From assembly GCA_019359325.1 (NCBI GenBank), contig JAHHHN010000005.1, forward strand, positions 1 to 64,000: 64,000 nucleotides of DNA. The letters are read 5' to 3'. Below are positions 27,235-37,017 of the stretch, one piece after another (position 1 is the stretch's first letter; the number at the start of each line of letters is the position of its first letter). Origin of the DNA: Mojavia pulchra JT2-VF2 (lineage in GTDB: Bacteria; Cyanobacteriota; Cyanobacteriia; Cyanobacteriales; Nostocaceae). The notes below the pieces were generated by a model that was not told the DNA's origin, searched no databases, and saw only the letters and a program-made list of their open reading frames with translations. Position numbers and translations under genes: made by a program.

Positions 27235-28350
27235 TCATACTGTCAAGCCGCGTACAGCGAGTTCTGCTCTAGCTTCTGGGGTGCGATCGCACGCCACTTG
27301 ACCCTCTAGCCAGCTTGCTAATTCCACCAAACCCTCGGCTAAAGTTATCTGGGGTTCATAACCTAGAATTTGCCGTGCTTTAGTAATATCTGCAAAACAA
27401 TGACGAATATCGCCCACACGGTACTTTTCAGTAATTTCTGCTTGGATGTGTTCTTTCCCTAACACAGTCGCCATTTGTTCGGCAATCCCACGAATTGTGT
27501 ATTGCCTACCACTACCAATATTAAAAACATGGCCTGCTGCTTCTTTTACTTCTAAAGCTAAACGGCAAGCTTTAGCAACATCATAGACACTTACAAAGTC
27601 ACGCTGTTGATAACCATCCTCATTAATTAGAGGTGGCTTGTTATTGAGAAATCGAGAAGCAAAGATTGCTAAAACGCCAGTATAAGGATTAGACAAAGCT
27701 TGACGGGTTCCAAAAACGTTGAAAAATCGTAAACCGACTGTATCAATACCATAAGCTTTGCCAATCATCAAACACATTCGCTCTTGATCGTACTTAGAAA
27801 GCGCATAAATAGAAGGCAAAGCAGGTAGTTTGCTTTCTGGTGTAGGTATAGGTTTTAATACTTCTCCTGCTTGATTGCGAACTTCCCAATCTCTTGCTTT
27901 AAGTTGTCCTAAGCTACGTTCAATTCCTACAGCTAGATTGCCATCAGCAGTACGATAAAGCCCCTCACCGTATATACTCATGCTAGAAGCGACAATTAAT
28001 CGCTCTACCTGCTTCTCAATCAATGCTTCTAGTAAAACTGCTGTACCCATATTATTAACACTGGTGTACTGAGCAATTTCATACATACTCTGACCAACAC
28101 CAACAATTGCTGCTAAGTGATAAACAGCATCAATACCCTTAAGTGCCTGTCGCACTATATCTGAGTCACAAACATCGCCAACTATTAACTCTACTTCTGA
28201 GTTTAAATATTCAGGTCGTTTGGCACCGAATCCATGAACTTGAGCTGCCAGATTATCTAGAACGCGGACTCGATATCCTTGTGCCAGTAGTTCATCTGCT
28301 AAATGAGAACCAATAAATCCCGCTCCACCTGTAATCAGAATATGTTTCAT
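27235..28350 (-). CDS. NAD-dependent epimerase/dehydratase (UDP-glucose 4-epimerase-like)
   Basis: 371 residues of the extended short-chain dehydrogenase family. The Rossmann motif is at the N terminus (ITGGAGFIGSHLADELL), with VYHLAAIVGVGQSMYE, SSMSIYGEG and the catalytic YALSKYDQERM (Tyr and Lys). The C-terminal region has LNNKPPLINEDGYQQRDFVS and VFNIGSGRQYTI. The insertion at about 140-165 (LGQLKARDWEVRNQAGEVLK) is found in the subgroup of putative epimerases linked to exported glycans. It is the first gene of the minus-strand glycan cluster and probably supplies an epimerised nucleotide sugar to the glycosyltransferases downstream. Confidence 0.87.
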   Translation of the reverse strand: MKHILITGGAGFIGSHLADELLAQGYRVRVLDNLAAQVHGFGAKRPEYLNSEVELIVGDVCDSDIVRQALKGIDAVYHLAAIVGVGQSMYEIAQYTSVNNMGTAVLLEALIEKQVERLIVASSMSIYGEGLYRTADGNLAVGIERSLGQLKARDWEVRNQAGEVLKPIPTPESKLPALPSIYALSKYDQERMCLMIGKAYGIDTVGLRFFNVFGTRQALSNPYTGVLAIFASRFLNNKPPLINEDGYQQRDFVSVYDVAKACRLALEVKEAAGHVFNIGSGRQYTIRGIAEQMATVLGKEHIQAEITEKYRVGDIRHCFADITKARQILGYEPQITLAEGLVELASWLEGQVACDRTPEARAELAVRGLTV

Positions 28351-28777
28351 GCTTTAGCTGTCAAAGGTATTTTGAGATGAATATATTGAATTTTTCACTA
28401 ATTTTCTCTCTGACAACCAATAAACCTTAAACTCACTTAAAAGTAACTATACTTTAGATATATTTAACCCTAACTATTAGCTATGTATAAATCACATATT
28501 TCTTAACAATTATTGAAATAAAGTTAAGTAAATTAAAGCCTAAAAGTATTGATTTAGCGTAGGAAAAAAGCTGGAAAGTTGGCATATAACTGTTAAAGTT
28601 ACATAAATTAATAATTAATAGACAGAAAAAGAAGGATGTTTTATATAAGTAGAAAATTTAAAATTGTTATTTATCCTACTTATTAAAGTAACATCAAGAA
28701 CTAAATAAAAATTTAAAAGTGTTCTAAGATAAGAGGATGTTTTAAAAGTAGGAACAACTGCGGGGATGTGTGGCTAT
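28351..28777. other. AT-rich intergenic region upstream of the glycan cluster
   Basis: Very AT-rich, with no ORF, hairpin or tandem repeat that I can support. It most likely holds the promoter and 5' leader of the minus-strand glycan cluster. Confidence 0.4.
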
Positions 28778-29357
28778 TTATTGAAACCGCAACTGAAATA
28801 CTTTAGCTGCCAAATTGCCAAGATGCTCAGGGGTTTCTCTTGCCAGATATTCAACCTCAGTGCGGTTAAGATTATGGGTTCCTGCACTACACTGACCCAG
28901 TAAAATGAAACCATTGTGGAAAACTGGAATTATCTTGAGTGCGCTCGCGTTTGGTGAAGGTTGCGTAGACGCATAGCGGCTTGTCGTAGACATCACAGAG
29001 GGATGGTCTAACAATCCTACTGGCTTGTTTATCAACAGCTGCAAGAGTGGGGCTAAGGGAAAAAATACCGTAACAACCGAATGTCATATCATGTCCGTTT
29101 AAATAACCGTCATTGCGACCGAAGGGTAGCAATCCCAAAAACTTTGCGATTGCGTCGTTTCATTTCGTTCCACTCGCAATGACATATTCAGGGTGATTTG
29201 CCGGACATCATATTAGCACTTGGTTTGACTGGGCACGACGGCAGAGGATTGTGCTGGGGATGTCAGGTGCTAGCCCTGTTTCAAAAACTACCACATGATG
29301 CGCCGCAGGTTGTTCAATCGCCAACCGCAACTCATCCAATTGCATTTCTGCAATCAT
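28778..29357 (-). pseudogene. Unknown gene interrupted by a MITE
   Basis: On the minus strand an ATG at 29357 opens MIAEMQLDELRLAIEQPAA and continues HHVVVFETGLAPDIPSTIL for about 48 codons, until it meets the MITE end at 29213. Beyond the MITE, minus-strand coding resumes: PLAPLLQLLINKPVGLL is followed (after a short repeat-derived segment around 28930-28990) by IIPVFHNGFILLGQCSAGTH and RETPEHLGNLAAKVFQLRFQ with a stop at 28778. Both parts look like genuine protein sequence. I read them as one gene broken by the MITE at 29086-29213 and probably by a second repeat. The family is not recognised. Confidence 0.5.
29086..29213. mobile_element. MITE, copy 1 (128 bp, ends ATATCATGTCCG)
   Basis: The ends ATATCATGTCCG (29086-29097) and CGGACATCATAT (29202-29213) form a 12-bp inverted repeat with one mismatch. 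The element matches, in reverse orientation and over its whole length with few differences, the 127-bp segment at 36475-36601. The core contains the dispersed words GTCATTGCGACCGAAGGGTA and CGCAATGACA. It cannot encode a transposase and must be moved by one supplied elsewhere. It splits a minus-strand gene. Confidence 0.85.
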
Positions 29358-29575
29358 ATCAAGTTCGGATAATTAGTTATAATTCCCGCATCTGTGCAAA
29401 AACGTAAAAAGCCTTTCTCCCCCTGCACCCTCCTCCCTGCTTTCCTGCGGTCTTAATGATAAGTCTTTAACCGAACACGATATGACTCCCCCAGCTCCCC
29501 CAGCTTCCCCAGCTACCCCCGCTACCCCAGATCATTTCACGATGATCTCACTATGAGCGCGTTGCTCCCCCCTCC

Positions 29576-31267
29576 CTACTCATTAAATAAGTCCAAGTCT
29601 GTGACAGCACCAACACTGCTAGAGGAAACTAAAGACGCATATTTTGCTAAGATGCCTTTTGTATAACGGGGTGGACGGGGTTGCCATTTGGCGCGGCGAA
29701 GAGCTAATTCTGCATCGTCAATGTTGATTTGTAACAAGCGAGAATTAGCATCAATAGTGATGCTATCACCTTGTTCTACCAGAGCGATCGCACCACCAAC
29801 GGCGGCTTCTGGAGCTACGTGACCAACTACCATGCCGTAAGTACCACCGGAAAATCGCCCATCAGTAATTAATCCTACCGAATCGCCCAAACCAGCACCG
29901 ATAATTGCTGAGGTGGGGGCTAGCATTTCTCGCATCCCAGGGCCGCCTTTGGGGCCTTCATAACGGATAACAAGCACATCACCGGCTTTAATCTTACCTG
30001 CGAGAATCGCATCTAAGCATTCTTCTTCAGATTCAAATACCCGTGCTGGGCCTGTAATTACTGGCTTTTTCACCCCAGTAATTTTTGCTACTGCTCCCTC
30101 TGTAGCGAGATTTCCTTTAAGGATGGCTAAGTGACCTTGGGCATACATCGGCTTATTCCAAGGACGAATCACATCTTGATCGGTGGGTGGTTCATCGGGG
30201 ACATCTGCTAAAGTTTCGGCGATGGTTTTACCTGTGATGGTGATACAGTTACCGTGAAGTAATCCATGCACCAATAGCATTTTCATCACTTGGGGAATAC
30301 CACCAGCTTGATGTAAGTCTGTGGCGACATATCTACCACTGGGTTTTAAATCACATAAAACTGGGACACGACCACGGATAGTTTCAAAGTCATCTAATGT
30401 TAGTTCTACACCAGCTGCATTGGCGATCGCCAGAAAGTGTAACACAGCATTTGTAGAACCACCCACAGCCATAATTACAGAAATAGCGTTTTCTATGGAT
30501 TTTCTGGTGATGATCTGTCGGGGTAAGAGTTGATTGCGAATTGCTTCTACTAAAACTAATGCTGATTCTTCTGTACTATCGGCTTTTTCTTCGTCTTCTG
30601 CTGCCATTGTAGAAGAATAGGGCAAACTCATCCCCATTGCTTCAAATGCCGAAGACATGGTATTTGCTGTATACATACCACCGCAGGAACCAGCACCAGG
30701 GCAAGCTTGACGTTCGACTGTTAATAGTTCTGCTTCGTCAATTTTGCCAGCACTATATTGGCCTACAGCTTCAAAAGAACTGACAACTGTTAAATCTTTG
30801 CCGTTGTAGTGTCCGGGCTTAATCGTGCCACCGTAAACAAAGATAGCCGGGATATTCATCCGGGCGATCGCAATCATTGCCCCTGGCATATTTTTATCAC
30901 AGCCACCGATGGCAATGACACCATCCATACTTTGCCCATTACAGGCGGTTTCAATCGAGTCTGCAATCACTTCTCGTGACACTAGGGAATATTTCATCCC
31001 CTCAGTTCCCATCGAAATCCCATCACTAATAGTAATCGTGCCGAACATTTGTGGCATCGCCCCGGCATGTCTCAGCCCAGCTTCGGCTCTTTGCGCTAGT
31101 TTATTTATCCCCATGTTACAGGGAGTGATCGTGCTGTAGGCATTAGCCACACCCACAATCGGTTTGTTAAAGTCTTCATCCTGAAAACCTACTGCACGCA
31201 GCATTGCTCTATTAGGCGAGCGCTGCACTCCTTGTGTAACAACTTTACTTCTAAAATTCTCTGACAT
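29576..31267 (-). CDS. ilvD: Dihydroxy-acid dehydratase
   Basis: 563 residues from the ATG at 31267 ([20 protein letters not shown]). The longer frame from a TTG at 31300 adds eleven unrelated residues and is rejected. It is the IlvD/Edd family enzyme that dehydrates 2,3-dihydroxy-3-methylbutanoate (and the methylpentanoate) in isoleucine/valine synthesis. Fe-S cluster ligands are visible in GGCDKNMPG and [16 protein letters not shown], and the substrate/Mg region in [19 protein letters not shown]. Length and motifs are normal, so it should be functional. It is cytoplasmic and stands alone rather than in an ilv operon. Confidence 0.97.
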   Translation of the reverse strand: MSENFRSKVVTQGVQRSPNRAMLRAVGFQDEDFNKPIVGVANAYSTITPCNMGINKLAQRAEAGLRHAGAMPQMFGTITISDGISMGTEGMKYSLVSREVIADSIETACNGQSMDGVIAIGGCDKNMPGAMIAIARMNIPAIFVYGGTIKPGHYNGKDLTVVSSFEAVGQYSAGKIDEAELLTVERQACPGAGSCGGMYTANTMSSAFEAMGMSLPYSSTMAAEDEEKADSTEESALVLVEAIRNQLLPRQIITRKSIENAISVIMAVGGSTNAVLHFLAIANAAGVELTLDDFETIRGRVPVLCDLKPSGRYVATDLHQAGGIPQVMKMLLVHGLLHGNCITITGKTIAETLADVPDEPPTDQDVIRPWNKPMYAQGHLAILKGNLATEGAVAKITGVKKPVITGPARVFESEEECLDAILAGKIKAGDVLVIRYEGPKGGPGMREMLAPTSAIIGAGLGDSVGLITDGRFSGGTYGMVVGHVAPEAAVGGAIALVEQGDSITIDANSRLLQINIDDAELALRRAKWQPRPPRYTKGILAKYASLVSSSSVGAVTDLDLFNE

Positions 31268-31543
31268 TGTTTTTACACCTATTGCTCTGGGATCGAGCAA
31301 ATCTCTGTACGAGTATGATATTTAGATTTTTTTGAGATGTCCAATATATATTTATTTATAATTAATACTTATAAAATATCAAAAATCGGTAACTACGACA
31401 TCTGCGCTACTTTATTGCTGTAGCTGAGGAACCGTATTGCTTTGTATTCCCTATTTTTATCCACTGTTTGATAAGCCGCTATAGCATTTTCATACTCTTT
31501 GCTAGAAAATCTGAAAATATCTAGCGATAAAGAGTAAATAATT

Positions 31544-32089
31544 ATGATCGCAAAACTGATGCGACTCTTATGCTTGCTAAGTTGTTTGTGGTTTGTATTT
31601 CCAAGCGTTTTAGTAAAAGCCCAAACTCCTGAAGAATGGGTAACATTAGGCAAACGTGTACACGGAGGTTTTGGTAGTTACATTGCTTTGGGAATTCGTG
31701 TAGGATTGGATGCAATGCAGCGTCTTGATGCCAAACCACGCGACTTGGACGTTACTTACCTAGACGGTGCAAATGCGCCCTGTCCTTGCGTTGCAGATGG
31801 CATTATGATTGCTACAGTTGCCACTCCAGGTCAATATTCTCTACGGGTTGTCCCTTCTAAAAACGATTCTCGCAACTTTGGCGTTATCTTAATTAAGAAT
31901 AAAAAAACGAAAAAATCGCTGCGTTATGTAATACCAGCCGAAGCTCGTTCTTTACTAGATAAGTGGAATCGAGAACTGGACGAGCGCCAACGCTATGAAA
32001 CCGTCATGAATGCTCCTAGTGATTCTTTATATCGTTTGGATACTGACGACAAAAGCGCAAAGCCAGCCTACAATTTGCATCAAAATTAA
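31544..32089 (+). CDS. Secreted FmdE-like domain protein
   Basis: 181 residues. An N-terminal signal peptide (MRLLCLLSCLWFVFPSVLVK, cleaved near AQA/AQT) precedes a domain resembling the FmdE family (formylmethanofuran dehydrogenase subunit E-like): HGGFGSYIALGIRVGLDAMQ with DVTYLDGANAPCPCVADGIM, where the His and the Cys-Pro-Cys are the usual metal-binding positions. A charged C-terminal tail follows. The family name comes from methanogens; in bacteria such secreted single-domain proteins have no established function, and no methanofuran role should be inferred. Metal binding is plausible. It is transcribed divergently from ilvD. Confidence 0.75.
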   Translation: MIAKLMRLLCLLSCLWFVFPSVLVKAQTPEEWVTLGKRVHGGFGSYIALGIRVGLDAMQRLDAKPRDLDVTYLDGANAPCPCVADGIMIATVATPGQYSLRVVPSKNDSRNFGVILIKNKKTKKSLRYVIPAEARSLLDKWNRELDERQRYETVMNAPSDSLYRLDTDDKSAKPAYNLHQN

Positions 32090-32373
32090 ATAAACAAACG
32101 CCCTGTTGATTGCTTGCCTTGTGGGTACTATTGGTATCTCTGCATGGGGAAGATTTAGGATCTGTCAGTATCTTGTCCCATCAGTCACTACTGCGCGATC
32201 GCACCTGCTAATTCTACATCGGTGGGGCCAGCCCCCACAATCACAAAAGTCAACTTCTGTTTCAGCGCAGCTCAACTTTATTTAATGACAAGAGGCAACT
32301 GATAACCCTGATAATAATGTTGGTTTTCACCTATCTACATTATTAATTACCTTGCCTATATTTTTGCAAGCTG

Positions 32374-33324
32374 ATGAACAACAAGCTAAAACCAGACTGG
32401 GCTGGGGAAGATACGCTCTCCAAATTCGTCAATCTTCTGATTCAGACCGGGCCTATCTACAAGTTGATGAAACACCAAGCCAGACAAGTACTCATCAAAA
32501 CCGCAGAGAAAAATGGTGTTCCCTGGCGCAAAAACTACGAGGCACTTAAATTATCAGGAGTCAAACAGCAGATTTCGGAAGTAACTAACCCTAATGTTGT
32601 TTACCCTGACTACTACAAAGTACCTTTCCACGCTTACTCTCAAGGTAACCTCTGCTGGGATGCGGCTTTTGAAACAGAGTCAGCTACTTACTCAATGGCA
32701 CTGCGGGTGTGGCCGAAAGAAAATTTAACTTGGGAAACTGCCCATGCACGGCTTAGAGGTAGTTTTCATGAAGTTCTAGCTACCTATGGCCCGCCGGATG
32801 TACGGAATATTCTAGATATTGGCTGTTCTGTGGGTATTTCTACCCTAGCGCTGCACCGCTACTACCAGCAAAAGCAAAGTCATCCGGTTCGCACAGTAGG
32901 TCTTGATTTGTCACCATATATGCTTACTGTTGCTCGTCATCGGGATATCAATAGAGAAATATCTGAGTGGATTCACGCCCAAGCCGAAGACACAAAACTA
33001 CCAGACAACTCCTTTGACCTAGTGACACTCCAGTTTGTCACTCATGAACTTCCAGGCTATGCCAGCAAAGAAATTTTTGCAGAAGCTTTGCGACTCCTAC
33101 GACCTGGTGGTGCAATAGCGTTGGTAGATAACAACCCTAAATCGAGCGTCATCCAAAACCTACCACCTGTTCTATTTACCTTAATGAAAAGCACTGAACC
33201 TTGGAGCGATGATTACTACACGTTTGATATTGAGGCAGAATTGCAGGCAGTAGGTTTTGCTCAACCAATTACAGTTGCCAGCGATCCTCGCCATCGAACT
33301 ATTATTAGCAGAAAACCAGAGTAA
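32374..33324 (+). CDS. Class I SAM-dependent methyltransferase
   Basis: 316 residues. The C-terminal two thirds are a Rossmann-like methyltransferase: motif I is ILDIGCSVGISTLAL, motif II lies at TVGLDLSPYML, followed by AEDTKLPDNSFDLVTLQFVT (motif IV region) and LRLLRPGGAIALVD (motif VI). The N-terminal ~110 residues (KPDWAGEDTLSKFVNLLIQT...) are a helical extension found in cyanobacterial and plant homologues of this methyltransferase group. The substrate is unknown. A good intrinsic terminator follows at 33351-33413, indicating a monocistronic unit. Confidence 0.88.
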   Translation: MNNKLKPDWAGEDTLSKFVNLLIQTGPIYKLMKHQARQVLIKTAEKNGVPWRKNYEALKLSGVKQQISEVTNPNVVYPDYYKVPFHAYSQGNLCWDAAFETESATYSMALRVWPKENLTWETAHARLRGSFHEVLATYGPPDVRNILDIGCSVGISTLALHRYYQQKQSHPVRTVGLDLSPYMLTVARHRDINREISEWIHAQAEDTKLPDNSFDLVTLQFVTHELPGYASKEIFAEALRLLRPGGAIALVDNNPKSSVIQNLPPVLFTLMKSTEPWSDDYYTFDIEAELQAVGFAQPITVASDPRHRTIISRKPE

Positions 33325-33350
33325 ACTCCAACACATGAGTTTTCATAAGT

Positions 33351-33413
33351 GCGTTAGCGATCGCTCCTAGTTCTTGGGAAGATAAATTTAGCGATCGCTA
33401 AACGCATTTTTTA
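33351..33413 (+). terminator. Intrinsic terminator built from HIP1-containing arms
   Basis: GCGTTAGCGATCGCT at 33351-33365 pairs with AGCGATCGCTAAACGC at 33390-33405 (one bulged A), followed at once by ATTTTTTATT. It lies 27 bp after the methyltransferase stop. Each arm contains the HIP1 octamer. Confidence 0.7.
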
Positions 33414-33679
33414 TTACAAATAAGAAAAAACTGTACAATCCCCACCACAAGATGCTTTAAAGGCAATTAGATTTATGATCGTGGATTACTTTTTACCACT
33501 TTGCATAATCTTGACATTCTGGGGTGATAAGTCTACAAAACACAACCTGCTAGAGTTGATACCCTCCCTTGTCCTATTTTTGATGCTCACAGGAGAATTT
33601 AACAACATAGCGATCGCTAATCCGAAGTACTATGAAAAAGTATTTATCATAAATTATAACTGCTGATAGATACTGAACT

Positions 33680-35707
33680 ATGAGCTATTGCCTCAATCCC
33701 AGTTGCGAGAAACCCCTTAACTCAGACGGCACAAATTTTTGCCAGAGTTGTGGGATACAACTAATACCACTGTTACGAAACCGCTATCGTATTATTCAAC
33801 CACTGGGAGGCGGCGGATTTGGCAGAACTTTTTTGGCAGAAGATGAAGATAAGCTCAAAGAGTATTGCGTTGTTAAGCAGCTAGCACCGCAAGTTCAAGG
33901 TACTAACGCCTTAAATAAAGCAACTGAACTTTTTCACGAAGAAGCACGGCGGCTGCAACAGCTAGGAGAACATCCCCAGATTCCCACTTTGTATGCTTAC
34001 TTTGAGCAGGATAACTACCTGTATCTGGTTCAGCAGTTCATCCAGGGACAAAGTTTACGGCAAGAGTTGAGACAGCAGGGAACTTTCAGTGAAGCGAAGA
34101 TTTGGGAACTGTTGAGTGAATTATTACCCGTTTTAAGTTTTATTCATGAACATCAAATAATTCACCGCGACATTAAGCCAGACAATATTATGCGCCGTAC
34201 CCTACACCCTAAAGGGCAAGGGGGAAATATAGTGCTGATTGATTTTGGTGTTGCCAAACAGCTAACACAAACCTCTGTGGAATTGACAGGTACAAGCATT
34301 GGTTCCTATGGTTATGCGCCGATGGAACAAATGAGGTATGGCTTTGCCTATCCAGCGAGTGATTTATTCAGTTTAGGAGTAACTTGCTTTTCTCTATTAA
34401 CAGGAATTCAGCCATCTCATCTGTATATGGAAGAAGGTTATGGCTGGGTGGCACACTGGCGAAAACATCTGAAGTCTCCAATGTCTGCAAAATTGGAGCA
34501 GGTGTTAGACAAGCTGTTGCAAAAAGAGATTGAGCATCGCTATCAGTCAGCAGATGCAGTTCTAGAAGATTTGCCACAGCAGCCACAGCACGCAACTGTA
34601 CCACAGGATCGTGTTGTCAAGTCTTCACTATCTAGGATGCGCCCCAAAGCATTCGCGGCTCCTCACAACGCGATTCAACTCAAAATTAAGCTGCCATATC
34701 AAATACTAATAGGTGGTGTAATCTTGCTTTTAGGATTAGCAGGATATGCCCATTGGCAAAGTTTACCTCTTACTGGACATGAGGGTGAAGTTAATTCTCT
34801 CGCCTTTCGCCCCATACCGTCATCGGGTGCTTCCCAAAGTAAAAAACAACTAGCTAATCTACCTTTGGCCCAAATATCTGTAGGGCAGGAAGAAATATTA
34901 GCTAGTGGTAGCGATGACAAGACTGTTAAAATTTGGAATTTGCAGCACAAAAAAGTAATCCGCACCCTCAAGGGACATTCTGACTTGGTTTATGCCGTTG
35001 CTATTAGCCCAGATGGTCAAAATGTTGTCAGTGGTAGTAAAGATAACACTATTAAAATTTGGAATCTCAACACAGGCGAGGAAATTCGCACCCTCAAGGG
35101 ACATCAAGGTTACGTTCATTCGGTTGCCATTAGCTCAGATGGTCAAACTGTGGTGAGTGGTAGTTATGATAAAAGTATTAAAATCTGGAATTTGAATACA
35201 GGTAAGGAAATACGCACCTTAAACGGGCATCAAGCAGAGGTTTTGTCTGTGGCTATTAGCCCGAATGGAAAAAAAATTGCCAGTGCTAGTGCCGATAGAA
35301 CTATCAAAGTTTGGCAGCTAAATACAGGTAAAGAGCTACATGGTCATTCTAAACATTTCGGTGATGTTAATGCTGTAGCTATCAGCCCGAATGGCCAGCT
35401 GTTGGTGAGTGCTAGTGATGACGCAACCATTAAACTGTGGAACCTGAATACGGGTAAGGAAATACGCACCTTTAAAGGACATTCAGCTGATGTGAATGCG
35501 ATCGCCTTTAGCCCCAATGGTGATTATATCGCTACTGGCAGCGATGACAGAACTGTGAAAGTCTGGCAAAGGTATACGGGAGAGGCAATGCACAATTTTG
35601 AGGGGCATTCAACCGAGGTTTATGCCGTCGCTTTTAGTCCTGATGGCAAAACTTTGGTTAGCGGTAGCAAGGATAAAACTATCAGGATTTGGCATATAAG
35701 GGGTTGA
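33680..35707 (+). CDS. Serine/threonine protein kinase with zinc ribbon and WD40 repeats
   Basis: 675 residues. It begins with a four-Cys zinc-ribbon-like segment (Cys4, Cys9, Cys21, Cys24) found in cyanobacterial 4-Cys-prefix kinases. The Hanks-type kinase domain (about 34-290) shows the glycine loop GGGGFGRTF, the VVK lysine, HRDIKPDN and the DFG in LIDFGVAK, so it should be active. A single membrane span near 340-360 (YQILIGGVILLLGLAGYAHW) is followed by an outward-facing or lumenal beta-propeller of about seven WD40 repeats (e.g. TLKGHSDLVYAVAISPDGQN, VVSGSKDNTIKIWNLN). Substrates are unknown. It lies 57 bp upstream of the DUF305 gene, but a functional link to copper is not established. 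Confidence 0.93.
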   Translation: MSYCLNPSCEKPLNSDGTNFCQSCGIQLIPLLRNRYRIIQPLGGGGFGRTFLAEDEDKLKEYCVVKQLAPQVQGTNALNKATELFHEEARRLQQLGEHPQIPTLYAYFEQDNYLYLVQQFIQGQSLRQELRQQGTFSEAKIWELLSELLPVLSFIHEHQIIHRDIKPDNIMRRTLHPKGQGGNIVLIDFGVAKQLTQTSVELTGTSIGSYGYAPMEQMRYGFAYPASDLFSLGVTCFSLLTGIQPSHLYMEEGYGWVAHWRKHLKSPMSAKLEQVLDKLLQKEIEHRYQSADAVLEDLPQQPQHATVPQDRVVKSSLSRMRPKAFAAPHNAIQLKIKLPYQILIGGVILLLGLAGYAHWQSLPLTGHEGEVNSLAFRPIPSSGASQSKKQLANLPLAQISVGQEEILASGSDDKTVKIWNLQHKKVIRTLKGHSDLVYAVAISPDGQNVVSGSKDNTIKIWNLNTGEEIRTLKGHQGYVHSVAISSDGQTVVSGSYDKSIKIWNLNTGKEIRTLNGHQAEVLSVAISPNGKKIASASADRTIKVWQLNTGKELHGHSKHFGDVNAVAISPNGQLLVSASDDATIKLWNLNTGKEIRTFKGHSADVNAIAFSPNGDYIATGSDDRTVKVWQRYTGEAMHNFEGHSTEVYAVAFSPDGKTLVSGSKDKTIRIWHIRG

Positions 35708-35764
35708 CTCTCTAGTTAACTGGAGATTTCATAATCGAATCAGAAAATTATTGAAATCACCCCT

Positions 35765-36475
35765 ATGCAACTTCCTACTCTGAAAAACAGTTTATTGGCA
35801 TTTAGCTTAGTAGCGATCGCTTCTTTTTCCAGTAGCGTGCTGACAGCCTGTTCTACGAATACTTCCTACAAGCAAAGCCAAGCACCAAACGCTACTGATA
35901 CTAGCGATAAGCAACTGATGAACCACCACGATGGAATGCATCATGGTAGTGGGATGAACCATAACATGGTTATGGATTTAGGTGCAGCCGATGCCAACTA
36001 TGATTTGCGGTTCATTGATGCGATGATTCCGCACCATCAGGGAGCAACCCTAATGGCAAAGGAAGCACAGCAAAAATCCAAACGCCCTGAAATTAAAAAG
36101 TTAGCTGACGACATCATCAAAGCGCAAAACCGAGAAATTACCCAGATGAAACAGTGGCGCACAGCTTGGTATCCCAAAGCTGGAGATAAACCAATGGCTT
36201 ATGATGCTCAAAAGGGTCAGATGATAGAGATGTCATCTGAGCAAATGCAAGCCATGATGATGAACATGAACTTGGGTGCTGCTGATACCGAATTTGACCT
36301 GCGCCTGATCAACGCGATGATTCCTCACCATGAAGCAGCTGTGACTATGGCTAAAGATGCTTTGCAAAAGTCTCAGCGTCCCGAAATCAAGAACTTGGCT
36401 CAAGAAATTATCAAAGCGCAAAATAGAGAAATTAACCAAATGCAACAGTGGCGCAAAGCTTGGTATAACAAGTAA
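35765..36475 (+). CDS. copM: DUF305 lipoprotein with two DUF305 units, CopM-like
   Basis: 236 residues. A signal peptide ends in a lipobox (VLTAC, Cys29), so it is probably a lipoprotein facing the periplasm. A Met/His-rich linker (HHDGMHHGSGMNHNM) precedes two similar DUF305 units: DLRFIDAMIPHHQGATLMAK and DLRLINAMIPHHEAAVTMAK, each ending with a QMKQW/QMQQW helix. In Synechocystis, CopM is a DUF305 copper-binding protein encoded beside copRS; the adjacent RND pump and two-component genes support the same role here. The symbol is given by analogy. The last base of the TAA stop is the first base of a MITE (36475-36601). Confidence 0.8.
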   Translation: MQLPTLKNSLLAFSLVAIASFSSSVLTACSTNTSYKQSQAPNATDTSDKQLMNHHDGMHHGSGMNHNMVMDLGAADANYDLRFIDAMIPHHQGATLMAKEAQQKSKRPEIKKLADDIIKAQNREITQMKQWRTAWYPKAGDKPMAYDAQKGQMIEMSSEQMQAMMMNMNLGAADTEFDLRLINAMIPHHEAAVTMAKDALQKSQRPEIKNLAQEIIKAQNREINQMQQWRKAWYNK

Positions 36476-36601
36476 TATCATGTCCGGCAAATCACCCTTA
36501 ATGTCCGCAGCGAGTGGAACGAAGTGAAACGACGCAATCGCAATGCTTTTGGGATTGCTACCCTACGGTCGCAATGACGGTTATTTGAATGGACATGATA
36601 T
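36475..36601. mobile_element. MITE, copy 2 (127 bp)
   Basis: It begins ATATCATGTCCGG at 36475 and ends GGACATGATAT at 36601, and is a near-identical reverse-complement copy of 29086-29213. It starts exactly at the copM stop codon, sharing its last A, so it now forms the 3' flank of that gene and could supply a hairpin to its mRNA. Confidence 0.85.
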
Positions 36602-37017
36602 AAGCCCAAGTTTCGGTGAAGTCGCGGTGCGGTGAGACCAGTGGTGAAAGAGGGTTTCCCCTGTTGAGCAAACTTCTCCTGTCGGCAGAGTCGCAGATAG
36701 TAGGAGTTTAGCCTACTTCATGCAAAGGAAAACTGCTAAAAGGCAAGGTTAAAGAAAGGGTGGGTTAATTTTTGCAAGTCGATGCATTAACAATGTAAAA
36801 GGTTGCGTTTACCAGTTTGCTCAAGTCGAGTAACCTATCCACATGACTGGCTTCATCTTGCGGCTTCCTACAGCAGCGTCTACAGCACTGTTTAGGTCAG
36901 TTCTCAATTTCATCCTAATTTCATTTTGAGATGAAACACTAGGAATCAGGGGGAATTCTGAGTGCTGAGTTAAGGATAATAATTTCTCCCCTTGTCCCCT
37001 TGTCCCCATAATTAGCG
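36602..37017. other. Intergenic region between copM-like gene and RND operon
   Basis: It holds repeat-like fragments (AGTCGCGGTGCGGTGAGACC, GGGTTTCCCCTGTTG) and, just before the adaptor gene, the C-rich words CCCCTTGTCCCCTTGTCCCC related to the dispersed repeat at 48660 and 63745. No ORF is convincing. The promoter of the pump operon must be here. Confidence 0.4.

Noticed and set aside
29198-29407. Plus-strand 69-residue ORF
   Set aside because: It overlaps the MITE end and the opposite strand carries the more protein-like sequence of the split gene.
31544-32089. Methanofuran-linked C1 metabolism gene
   Set aside because: Only the FmdE-like domain is shared; the protein is secreted and no other pathway gene is present.
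33475-33666. 63-residue ORF just upstream of the Ser/Thr kinase
   Set aside because: Hydrophobic at the start but with no convincing ribosome binding site or family resemblance; it may be leader sequence of the kinase mRNA.
36602-36780. Possible tRNA or small RNA in the region after the MITE
   Set aside because: Paired-looking words are present but no cloverleaf, T-loop consensus or anticodon arm could be drawn.
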